Part shown: piece after piece, positions 13,281 to 23,466 of the stretch
Layout: each line of letters starts with the position of its first letter
Numbering within the stretch: the stretch's first letter is position 1
Translations under genes and position numbers: made by a program
The notes under the pieces: generated by a model
What the model was told of the DNA's origin: nothing
Database searches by the model: none
The model's input: only the letters and a program-made list of their open reading frames with translations
NCBI GenBank assembly: GCA_022592435.1
Contig: JABYQS010000094.1
Location: 1 to 64,000, forward strand
Direction: 5' to 3'
Length of the DNA stretch: 64,000 bases
Origin: Cerioporus squamosus
Lineage: Eukaryota > Basidiomycota > Agaricomycetes > Polyporales > Polyporaceae

Positions 13281-13860
13281 TCAGTACTTGCTAGGGACAC
13301 TGCTGGCGGTGGCGGGGAGCACCTCGCCCGCCGCGGCACCGCCGCGGAGGGTGAGACCGATCGGATCTGATGGGATGATGCTACGGTTTCCATAACTGGC
13401 CACTGCCTCAACCACAACCGTCGCGCGCAAGCACACAAATTCAGGTTCAGCAAACTCATAAATGCCATTCACCAGCCCCTGAGCACCACATCGTGAGTCC
13501 CGTTCCCTACACCCTTGTCAGCGAAGTACCGCGTCTGAGGTCTTGTAGTAGTACCCCGAGCCTCCCCGAGCTCGTGAAGTACAGCCACAAATATCACCTT
13601 TGCCTGGGCCGCGTCCAGTCGGTTCACTAGCACTTCAGTTAACTGTGGACTTGCGTGGCGCCCATAGTCATATTGTGCACTGCAACCGCGGCCTCGACAC
13701 TGGCGCCGCAGAGTCGTCCGTAACAACCAAGATTCGTTCGGTAGAATGTAGGGAAACCCCCAGCTTAGGAATAGATTGCTCGCGAATAGACTCACGATAC
13801 TACTAAAAGACGCTGCCCGATGCAAACTCGCACTCGCGACGTCGCACATCCGCAACGACA
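13281..13860 (-). pseudogene. Unrecognised protein fragment needing frameshifts
   Basis: Protein-like sequence on the minus strand is spread over frames. One frame reads SPQLTEVLVNRLDAAQAKVI and VAVLHELGEARG. A possible 45-bp intron (GTACTA...CTGACAAG) leads to VGNGTHDVVLRG. Then a one-base shift in a run of four G is needed to go on with LVNGIYEFAEPEFVCLRATV and a C-terminus ending at 13281. Upstream, ILVVTDDSAA sits in yet another frame. The steady, acidic-hydrophobic composition looks like decayed coding sequence. I cannot name the family. Confidence 0.3.
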
Positions 13861-14084
13861 GCGTTCCGAGGCTGAGACTCGTACGTACTCCGCCTTACTT
13901 ATGTCCCAGGTCGAGCATCAGAGTCAAGGCATTCCGATTCATTCGCGAACATACATCGTAGACGAGATACTCCCACCATGTACACATTTCACATATCGAC
14001 TCGAACTGGTCATGCAAGAACTCATACAAGACAGTGAACTCGTGCGGCTGTTCCGTGAGATACCAGTGCCGTGCCTATGCCTGA

Positions 14085-15267
14085 TCAGAGCAAACCACCA
14101 AGGATCGGCGGCAGCGTGATCGGCAGAGACGTAGGGAGAGAAATCGGGAGCGACGTCGGGATCGACACGGGCACTGACGTGGGCACCGAGACCGGGGGCG
14201 CGCTTGTCGTCGGCGCCGTGGGCGTAGCAGAGGACGAAGGTTCGCCGCCGGGCAAAGAGATGGGAATGGAAATTGGAAGCGACGTCGGAAGGGAGATTGG
14301 GATAGAAATCGGGAGAGAAGTCGGGAGGGAGATCGGGAGAGAGGTAGGGAGGGAAACGGGAAGCGGGTCAGAAGAGGAAGGGGTAGCGGCCGAAGATTCG
14401 ACGAGGCCAAACGGCAGAGAGAATGGGAGAGAGATAGGGAGAGAGATGGGAAGAGACGTGGGCAGGGAGATGGGCAGGGATGTGGGGAGAGAGATGGGGA
14501 GCGGGTCAGACGTCGTGGGAGCAGCAGACGACGACCCGCCTAGAGGCAAGGAAATAGGGAACGGGAGAGAAATGGGTAGAGAGATCGGGAGAGAAGTCGG
14601 TAGGGAAATTGGCAAGGACGTAGGCAAAGAGGGGATAGGGAGGCTGATTGGCAGCGAGGTAGGGAGGCCCGGGAGTGTGATCGGCAAGGACGTCGGCAGA
14701 GGAAAGGGCAGCGAGATGGGGATCGTAGGTATGATGGCGTTCACGACTGGCTCGCATCCCTCTGCGAGCAGACCGCCTGTGCATGGAGAAGAACGATCGT
14801 TCAACGATCGCTACTCATGTGCGACATGTATCGATGATGTCACGTACCAGGAAGAACCTCCTGGCAGCATACGGGCGTGCCTCCGGTTAAGCTACGAATC
14901 GCATGGTCGTGAGCCTATGTCTCAAGTGACGGGCCGTTGATAGGACCTACCATTGATTCCCAATGATGCTGAGGTCCGTAGCGGAGGAGCATAGGAGACC
15001 AGCGAGAGGGCCGAGAGTAGGGATTGGGACCGGCAGGGTGACTGGCAACAGCGACGTGAAGCTCGCCGGGATTACTGGAAGCGGAATGGTGGTCTGGCAG
15101 CACTGGAGTGTAGCCAAGCACTGAGCGATTCCAATAGTCGACACCGGCCCCGTCGGCAAGATAGAAGGTAAGTCGAGGGCGGGGGTGGGGGTGATCACCG
15201 GACTCGCTCGCACCATCGTTACAACGAAGGCGGAGAGCGCGACAGTGAGCATAGAGAGGGCGATCAT
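14085..15267 (-). CDS. Class I hydrophobin with a long Ser-Leu-Pro repeat tail
   Basis: A secreted, surface-active cell-wall protein. Exons 15267-14951, 14891-14848 and 14776-14085 (introns 59 and 71 bp, GT/AG) give 350 residues. A signal peptide covers about residues 1-22. The eight hydrophobin cysteines follow the class I spacing C-X5-CC-X35-C-X12-C-X7-CC-X12-C. The fifth cysteine codon is split TG|C by intron 1, which supports the gene model. The usual end (GGLLAEGC) does not stop but runs on for about 222 residues made of repeated ISLPTSLPISLP-like units, broken by two Ser/Ala-rich linkers. Ordinary class I hydrophobins are about 100-150 residues and end near the last cysteine. A fusion artefact is unlikely, since exon 3 is one open frame containing both the last cysteine and the tail. 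Confidence 0.87.
14090..14735. repeat. Tandem hexamer-scale coding repeat of the hydrophobin tail
   Basis: Degenerate units of 12-18 bp encode Ser-Leu-Pro-(Ile/Thr) on the minus strand. Read on the plus strand the same DNA gives GREIGREVGRE-type units without stops, a mirror effect and not a second gene. Blocks near 14380-14400 and 14510-14540 interrupt the repeat with Ser/Ala-rich coding sequence. Confidence 0.85.
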
Positions 15268-15334
15268 ACTGATGATGCTTGGTGTGGTAGCAGGAGACTT
15301 CGTGTCTGTCGTTCCGGCCGCGTCCCACTTGAAC

Positions 15335-15341
15335 TTATATG
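15335..15341 (-). promoter_or_regulatory. TATA box of the hydrophobin gene
   Basis: CATATAAG on the minus strand lies about 70 bp upstream of the ATG at 15267, and an A stands at position -3 of that ATG. Position and sequence fit a core promoter of a strongly expressed secreted protein. Confidence 0.5.
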
Positions 15342-16706
15342 TCGTCGGCGGAACCCACAGTGAGAACCCGGAAAGGATATGTCGTCTTCTTCACGGATAC
15401 TAATTTCCGCCGTATCAAATCCCCGTTCGTGCTTTGCACAAGACACGTCAAAGTGTTCGCTTCGCCGCTCTCGCGGTCGACAGGACGCACCTGCGGCAAA
15501 ACCTAAACGACATTCGCGCAGCCGTTTCTGAGTTCAGTTCGACAGCAAAGACACAGAAAGTACCCTAATTCGTTGAATGGGTGAGAGCTTCAACACGGCG
15601 ATCTCAGATCCGGGCGAGGACAGTCGCCGTGCTCAGCAGAATGAACTGTCATGATTTGTATCGCGTACCTCGCTGGCGGATGCTCCGAGTGATCATCGAC
15701 CGCATGTTTCTCTGGCATGTGATGGCGGGTCGAGGACTGTGGGAGGAGCATTCCAGCCTTGTAACAATAGGCCCTCCAGTAGACTAGGCCGATGCGGACA
15801 ATGTGCGCCCCTTGCGGTTCCGCTTTTCCGCGGACATGCTGATGAGGTAAAATTGAAAGTTTCACGGACACTATTGGCAGTGTTCGAAGACCTTCGGGAC
15901 GTCCCTCAGGAACGCCAAAGCGCAGAGAGACGCTAGCTTGTCCAAGACGGCCTCGGGAGATCACCTGTAATCGGCGGGCGCGCACCCAGATGGTCATTGT
16001 CGGATTCATCTGTCATAGAAAAGCATCTTGCACATACATCATGTATGGAAACCGCCACCGCAGCCGACAGCTGGCGTCTCCAGGACATATCCGGGAGGCG
16101 GGGGCGGTATTTGCCTATCGAAATAGATCGTCTTTGGACGGTACGGTGAAAAGTCGCTGAGAAGGAAGCCAGTCATTTCGGCGTGCGGACAATGTGAGAA
16201 GAGACCAGACTTTGAGGGCGCAGACGGGAGAACACAAGGTACCTCGGATGACGACTAGGGCTCTTCTCCAACGAGGATTCATCATCCTCGTCATGCAGGA
16301 TCACCTGCGAGTATCGCACTTTGTATCCGTTTCGCGGAAGTCCGCCGATGTAGACGTACTGAGGCTCCAAGGTACAGTAGTGGGTTGTTTCGTTCGGACG
16401 CTGCGGAGTTGGGACGCACCACGTCCTTCCCTGACGCAAGAAGTAATACAATCTGTGTCGGCTGGGTTGGATCGCGAGGAGAGACGTAACTGGAGACTGC
16501 ATGTCCTCCGACGCGTTGTTGGCAACCGCTCGCGGCCTTGGAACCTTTCTCTCATGATAATTTGTGTCAAATCCCACAAAGGAATAGAGGTTAAGTCGAC
16601 AGACTGCGGGTGCAAATGACATTACGTAATGCCCCATCAAGCCTTCCTGGACATACAGGAACGTGAGTATGTGAGCGTGAACATCGCGGCCGCCGTCACT
16701 CGTACC
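15342..16706. other. Intergenic, nothing recognised
   Basis: Between the hydrophobin promoter and the 3' end of the WD40 gene there are several open frames up to 155 codons. None has a motif, consistent hydrophobic pattern or splice support. Confidence 0.45.
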
Positions 16707-18860
16707 TCATGCGTCCAATCCTTCTCCCTCCTGGCCCTCCTCCTCTACCTCGAAAGCACAGCAAAACGTCTCCCGGTCCACCAGAATCATTCCCTTCCCA
16801 TCCGGCGCCCATTTCAGATCCCTGGTCTCGAATTTCTCTGCGCACAGCCGTCATAATATCAGTATCTGTCTCACACAGCTGGACTCTCACAGAGGTCACT
16901 TACGCGCGGGCACCCCAACACACTCTGCGATCTCTGCATCTTCTTCAATCCCCGCATGGGATTTACCGGCAACCTCAGGCTCGACGACCCACTCGTCGCT
17001 CCATAGGTATACACTCTGGCTGCCACACGCTACCGCGAGGCGTCCAGCCCGTCCTGGGTCTGGGTTCCACCGCGCCGATGTCACGGGCTGCGTGTGCAGG
17101 AGGACAGTCCGAAGACACGGGATCGGAGACGAATACGATGACGTAGATGCGCTTGCAATACGGCCAGAAGCTGGGCTCGATGACGAGGATGAGGCATGCG
17201 GAAAGTCATAGAGAAGTACGGCAGTTGGGCACGATGCGGAGCGCACGAGCAGTAGACTGCCGGAAGTATTGAATGCAATCTGCGTCGTCCCGGTTCCTGA
17301 TCGTGAGCTTGTACTTGCGGCGGTGGAGCGCGTGCCGAGCGGAGGCTTTGTTGGCTTGGACCGCACTTGGGATGCTGTAGTCGGGAGGGTGAAGGGGGGT
17401 TGGATGCGCTCATCTGGCGACAGGGAGACATCAGTCGAAGAGCCTTTCTCGACATGCAGATACTTACAAGACAGGAATCCTCTCCCATGGGTGACTTCGA
17501 GCCATCCTGCAGGTTCTCGCCAGATGTGCTGTCGGCATGACGTATATTCAAGACCGGCGTCACAAACTGGGATGACCAGATGCACGCACCACGCCTGTAG
17601 GTATCCGCGTTACCAGGTCCAGTGTCGCTATCGGGTTCCAGGTGAGGCTTTCCAGTATATGGACCTATGTTCACCGAAGATGTCAGATACAGGAATAGTC
17701 TGACAATCTTCAGGCTTCACAAACCTTGTCATCCGCACCAGCAATTGCAAGGAACATCCCTGAAGGATGCCAGGCCACTGAACGAATGCCGAAGCCTGGA
17801 TCCGGCTCTGGTGAGAACGTCCCGACGACATTTCCTGCAAGGGTAACAATATACAACTTGTACTGCTGGGCCGTCAGCCCGATAGTGTTGAGAAAGCGAC
17901 AGCGCATACCTCAAGGGGTCCCTCCCATACTGCGAGGTGGTTTCCTGTTGGAGAGAGCGATACCGATGCCAGGGAGCTTGTCGGCAATGGGAAGTGCTGA
18001 CCCCGGGTCCAATCCGAACGTCATTGTTATGCCGCATGTGCATGCGTACCGAATGTGCGACGCACCCGAACGAGGCGGTACGCTTCGTGCGCATCGTATA
18101 CGCCTAGCGTATCTTTCGATTTATGTCGCTCTGCGAGTACAAAGTATCGCGAATCTTGGCGGAATGCATAGCCTGCGAAGTGATACCGGTCAGCATCGAT
18201 AAGGATTGAATCTCATACGCGGAATCGCCAGGGGCGCGAGTACACCGGAGCAGAGTGTGGTCTTTGGCAATACAAGAGGTGGGCCTTACCTCGATCAGGG
18301 TGGATGGGATATTGTACGTACGTTGCCGCACCGGTGACCAGAGACCATATCGTCACTCGGAGCTAGAGCACCACGAGCCTACCAAATGAGCATCATAGTG
18401 GGTATGCGAGAACGAATTGTACACTCACCCCCCACTCCGAGAAACACAAGACCGTCCTTCCATCCGGTGCCCACTCCGCCTTCACCAGACCTTCCGATCC
18501 CGCCTCAATCCGCGCATTCCATGTCTCATCGCGCAATTTGAACACACACACCACACCCGTCTTCGCACATGCACCTAGGACGTACTCGGAATCGCATGAC
18601 CAGCCCGCATGCGTTATCCACGCGTTCGATGAGCTCTCTCCTGCCCTGTCCCTCAGGGAAGACGGACCCGCTGCGTTCGCGGTCGATAGTGCTGCGGACG
18701 TGGCAGAAGGGGAGGTGTCGACAAGCCAGGTCCGGGCAATCTGGAAAGAGTCCGACCGGCGGATTATCAGGCGTTCTTGTACGGCGGTCAGCAGGAAATG
18801 GGTTCCTGGACTGAAGGATACGAGCGAAGCAGTCTGCTTGTATATTTCGGTGAAGTCCAT
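16707..18860 (-). CDS. wdr8: WD40 protein of the WRAP73/WDR8 family
   Basis: The first exon (ATG at 18860) gives MDFTEIYKQTASLVSFSPGT, the hallmark start of this family. It goes on with LLTAVQERLIIRRSDSFQIA and ends in SEGLVKAEWAPDGRTVLCFS, matching the first blades of human WRAP73. Later exons hold FRQDSRYFVLAERHKSKDTL-like sequence (around 18130), VTIYN-like blades near 17840, RPGTTQIAFNTSGSLLLVRS (about 17300), QPVTSARWNPDPGRAGRLAV and SQSVYLWSDEW. The last exon reads RDLKWAPDGKGMILVDRETF and stops at 16707. The family forms beta-propellers and acts at microtubule-organising centres with a kinesin-14 partner in yeast and animals. The role here is inferred from that. At least six introns are needed; the middle boundaries are approximate. 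Confidence 0.85.
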
Positions 18861-19938
18861 CGCGTAGATCCAAAGACGATTCAATGCAAGGAGTTCATCA
18901 GGATGTAGAAAGTAGTGATGATGGTGGTGGTCGAAGAGGAGGAGGAAACACCGTTTGAGAGAACAGACCGGCACGCGTCAAGACGCGTGTGTGGCTGAGC
19001 TTGGGCTGCGCGCCACAAAGAGTGCATGCCTTTGACTTTCACCTTCTTTCTCGAACGAGACGGGGCACATCCAAGGTGAACGAGTATATATGACCAGTAC
19101 AAGTATGTGCTACAGCTTCTGCGTTATTGACAAAGGACTATTGATACAGCGAGAATGATGGCGAGGTAATACAACGTAGAATCTATAACTAATGGCGCAG
19201 CGGGGGGGGTCCCACGTGGCAGCCATGTGCGCTGTTGCCGCCGAGCTTGCGAGGCGCTCTGGGTGCTGGGCCGAGCTTGCGAGGCCTCCGAGTTGGACTG
19301 TCTTACGCCGAGTTCCGCTCGGCGTCCCGCTGTCAACGCCGTAAGTGTTACGCAGAGTCCTGATCAAAGATAGGGAGCCCAAAGAAAATTTGAGCAACCA
19401 TGCCTTATTATGTACTGACTTATGATGGGTTGATCACAAGTACTTACTTACCCAGACTTACTTATCCCCGGCTGATCAGTAACTAATCGGTCACAGTGCG
19501 CATCATTGACGGGTTCTAATGCCCTTCAACTCTGCAAGTCCTGCCACATTAACCGCCCTTCACCAAGTGGTATTAAGTATACTGACCCCCTACTTACTCA
19601 GCTTGCCTCAACCATTCAAGGTCTAGGTGAAATCATGATCATTGAAGTGTTCAAAGGCTCACGGGGGCAGCTACGGGGCTTACTGCCAACGAATTCACTA
19701 AGTTCCCTTCAATGAAATAGATACTTATTGCACACTGAGCCGCAGGCGAAGCAACGTAACGATGAGCCGAAGGCTCACGCGCCACGGGGCAAAGCCACGG
19801 GTGGAAAACTAGTATGGATGTGTGTTCTATCCGGCGGGAAGTCCATATGTACCCGGAGATCGTAAAAAATTCGTATGTGCAAGCGGCGCACCGCATAATG
19901 ACCTCCTCACAAACTCTTGAACGAGTTTGTCAACCCAT
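18861..19938. other. Intergenic with short repeats and palindromes
   Basis: GCCGAGCTTGCGAGGC occurs twice, at 19240 and 19270. Palindromes follow: GAGCCGAAGGCTC at 19764-19776 and CCACGGGGCAAAGCCACGG at 19782-19800. TACTTACTTA-like words recur at 19438-19600. This looks like the remnant of a repeat, but I found no paired ends or duplication. No gene is supported. Confidence 0.4.
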
Positions 19939-22900
19939 TCAAGGCTCTGACTCAATAACCTCGCCCTTCTCGTTCTTCTCCGGGGGCGTGATAGGCAAGT
20001 GACCGGTCGGCGCATACTTGCTCCTCCTACGCAGGTGGTGTCCGTATGCTCGCAATAGGAACGGAATGGGGCCGAGCAAGATAGCGATGAAGCCTAGCAG
20101 GGAGGACGCCCACTGTGGGTTCAACTTGTTGTACATCTGCGATGCGAAGAGGGGAAAGCCGGCGCCGAACAACGACCGCACAATCGTGTTGGCGGACAGC
20201 GCGGAGGCAGCCACGAAGAGGTAGGCGTCAATGATGTAGTTGAACAAGCCGAGGAAGATGAAGACAATCGAGGCACCGAGGGGTATGCCCGCCGCGAGTG
20301 GCGCCCAGTACGAGACGGAGGGGTACGACGTCCACCCGAACCAGAAGAACGAAATGGCGAACACGGGAGCAGCGACCATGCAGATTTCCAGGCGAAATTC
20401 GGGAGGAACGGGATAGGGAGCGAACTCCTTCATCGAGCGTTCATAGCGAGGGTTGAAGATGACGAGGTAGATGATCACACCCAGGCAACCGCCAATGAAT
20501 ATGGACAGGAAGGTGAGTCCTGTGAAGCCCGCGTTGAAGCCGTGACCCTCGGCGAACACGATCGGGAACGCCTCGAAGAGAAGGTAAATGCACCCATATA
20601 TGAACTACAAACTCTGTCAGATGCTGACAGTGATATCTGAACCACGGAAGCCACGTACGCTCATGTAGATAGTGATGGCGATCAGCATCGGCTCATACAC
20701 CAGGACTAGGAACGGCCGGCTGAGGATGTGGGAGATGGTGTGTCCCAACGACATCTTGTTCCGTTCCATCGGCGCCCAGTATCTGTCGTCTCCAGTCTCT
20801 TTGCGCAACTTCTTCGCGCGTCGAACCAAGAGCACCGGACTTTGAGAAGAGACATCAGCATACTATAAACGATGAAGGATCCGGACGGAAGCTAACTCAC
20901 GCGAAGGTTTCCGGGAGGGTGAAGAACGTGAGGATCAGGAGGAATCCGGCGAAGCACGTCAACAGCCAGAAGACCCATCGCCACGACACTCCCGCCACGC
21001 TCATCCATCCGCTGATTGTAGGACCAAGTGAAGGTCCAGCGAAGGGAGCAAGAGTGAAGATGGCGAGTGCCTTGCCACGCGTATCAGCGTCCCAAATGTC
21101 CGAAATAACCGCTCTATAAATAGTCACCTAGGGCAGCAGGGTACTGGACCTAGTAGAGGGTATTCGTTGTAGATGGGAATTCCCCCGTAGAGGACCCGTC
21201 CCAGAGGACGTCCATAATGCGTATTAATAGACTTTTTCGGCTCCGGGTCGGAGCGCTGGGTAAGTTACCATATCCAGCCACTCATCCTATGGCGTCCCAA
21301 GCGCCTGTTGTGCGCTAGTCACCGTCCGCCCTTGGAACCTCTCCGAATACCGTGCTCGAGCACCATCTTATAGTCAAAAGTACTGCTCGTACTTGCAACA
21401 TGCTTAACACACTGCTGAGACTTGCAAGAACCTTCAAGACGACGTCCGCGCAGACCTCCTTCGGACATGCACTGGGACCTCCATCCGGACCTCCATCCGG
21501 ACCTCCATCCGGACCTCCAGGTGGACCTTCAACTTGGAGATCCGCGGACGTAGCACTGCTTTGCTAGGCGCGCTACTACTCGAAAGAGCTGCTCAAACTA
21601 ACCACCTCCTCCCCCCTTGTATCATCTATTCACATAGATTCTTGAGGTTGGGCTTAGCCAGTAACTTAGGTAAGTCCATAGTCTCTCCTCTGCAGCATGC
21701 AATCCACCAGGAAGACGCCAATATGAGCCCTGAGGAAGCGAGGTCATTATAGGTCTGCTACACTAAGTGCATTCCTTCTGAGTTTGACATAAGTTGGAGG
21801 CAAGTAAGTGTTTCTATGACACTTCTCGAACTTCCAAGAGCATGACACAGCTAACAGGCAAGTGATATAGCGACCTGAACATTTATGAACACCCTCATGT
21901 GCACACATCTAGCCTGAAGCCATTGATAGGGAGCTCATATTGCGAACTCAGAGCACATCTCTTTGCATCTCAAGACACCAGGTGTATGTTCTGCTCAGAC
22001 ATGAGCAGAAACCCTCTCATTTCAACTATGTATGCATATATCAATATTCCCGCATTTCTCCGACTTTTAGAGCACTACCTGGACTGCATAGTGGGTATGT
22101 TTTCGATTTCTGACATTCAGTGGTACCCTTATACAGCCGCTGATTGGCTCCTCGCTTCAGCAACCGCTCGTCCGGTAGACGCGGCTCGAAGGCCGGTCAC
22201 TGTCCGCATTCGGGTCTTATTCGGTCGCACTTCCTTGCACCATCAAGCGCCGCTATCAGGCAGAAACTCGCAGCGGACGTCCGAACAGACATCTCGATGC
22301 GCCTTCTTGTGGAGCTCCGTACGGACGTGCCCCCGGAGGTTCGCCCGCGCGCCCACCGCTACTGTCCAGATGGGGACATATAGGCCTCGGAACAAAGATG
22401 TTGGTATGCCGCCCTTGCACCAGTGGTCTACTGTATGTCGCTTTAACTGCGGGGATATTATTCTAGAAGCCTCAGCTATCCTACTGTACAGTACGCAGCC
22501 CACCTTCCAGGACGAACACGGTCGAGGGAGCAGCAGAGGGCAGCGGATAGGTGGCGGAGAGGCGGCGCGCAAGCACGGGAACGACGGTGACGCTCGCGTC
22601 CAAATGCGGCTCGAAGCCTGCGGGTGCTTCGGTGGGAGCGGCCCTTTAGGGGGGGATTCCCATGTACAAGGAATCCCCCCTTACAGGACGTTCCACCTGC
22701 TGCCTGGGGTGTAAATAGTCAGCTACGCCCAGCGCCACAACCCGCTAATATACGTACCCGCTGTTAGCCAGAGGTGCCGCGGCAAATGTCCCGCCGAGAA
22801 AGCGGAAGACGAGCAATGCACCGGTATTGGGTGCCAACGCGCACCCTACCTGCATTCCGGTGTAGACGACGAAGGTCCCAATGAAGACCGGTTTGCGCCC

Positions 22901-23466
22901 AACGTACTCCGATAGAGGACCCCATAGCAAAGGACCGACGCAGTACCCGACAACAAATATCGAGATGGTGAGGGATCCGACTTCGGGGCTGAACGTGAAA
23001 TGTTGCTCAAGATCTGTAATAATGCCCGTTGGGATGGACGATGCGAACGTTCTACGCGACTTCATCAGCAGAGCGTACTAGACACGTACAGAAGATGCAC
23101 GTACGCGTTAAACAGTAGGATAGCGGCCAGCAGCGTGACGTACCAGCGGTAGGCACGCGACCATGTCTGTGGATTGTCGCGGTCCTCGGGACCCATCTTG
23201 ACCTCAAACGGATCGGCTTTCTCGCCTGTGGGCATACCGTATGCTTCGCGCTCAAAAGCACTATTGACATCGTCCTCATCGGCAGCGTCTTCGCGTCTGG
23301 TGTTACCTCCGACAACCGTTGAACTCGCGTCTGTGAAGCGGGAAGACGGATCCGAGTAACTACTCCGCGAGGACGATGCAGGAGTTGTCGCCGGAGCCCA
23401 GTCGGGAGGCGACGAACGGCGCGCTGGGGAAAGACGCGATGAATGTGGCTTGGAATTCGAAGCCAT
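19939..23466 (-). CDS. MFS polyamine-type transporter (DHA1, TPO-like)
   Basis: A 12-helix proton antiporter of the plasma membrane. The N-terminal tail is Ser-rich and cytosolic, followed by DNPQTWSRAYRWYVTLLAAI, PTGIITDLEQHFTFSPEVGS and the MFS signature GPLLWGPLSEYVGRKPVFIG. Next come FRFLGGTFAAAPLANSG, VISDIWDADTRGKALAIFTL, GPSLGPTISGW, the linker RRAKKLRKETGDDRYWAPME, EGHGFNAGFTGLTFLSIFIG and a C-terminus ending at 19939. WSRAYRW and DIWDA..RGKALA are typical of the fungal polyamine/drug group. The start is either 23520 or 23466; I prefer the second because the extra residues are not conserved-looking. The intron at 21114-22757 is 1644 bp because of a transposon. Splicing joins Asn-Ser-Gly-Ala-Val in frame. 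Confidence 0.88.
21125..22711. mobile_element. hAT-like non-autonomous DNA element in an intron
   Basis: The 1587-bp element has ends CACCTAGGGCAGCAGG and, inverted on the right, CACCCCAGGCAGCAGG. Imperfect inversion continues for some 75 bp, including GATGGGAATTCCCCC against CATGGGAATCCCCCC. A perfect 8-bp duplication TAAATAGT flanks it (21117-21124 and 22712-22719). An 8-bp duplication points to the hAT superfamily. Inside is a 12-bp tandem repeat and open frames up to 271 codons with no transposase motif, so it is likely non-autonomous. Removing it and one duplication leaves a 49-bp intron. Confidence 0.88.
21475..21522. repeat. 12-bp tandem repeat inside the hAT-like element
   Basis: The unit GGACCTCCATCC is repeated about four times, the last copy degenerate. 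It lies in the left half of the element. Confidence 0.85.

Noticed and set aside
14071..14940. Long plus-strand frame with GREIGREVGRE repeats
   Set aside because: It is the mirror of the hydrophobin tail. The minus strand has signal peptide, cysteine pattern and matching splice sites; the plus frame has none of these.
21475..21522. Possible CRISPR-like short repeat array
   Set aside because: A simple 12-bp tandem repeat without spacers, in a eukaryotic genome and inside a transposon.
21899..22714. 271-codon open frame in the hAT-like element
   Set aside because: No transposase motif or fitting composition, and it crosses the element's right end. Treated as chance.
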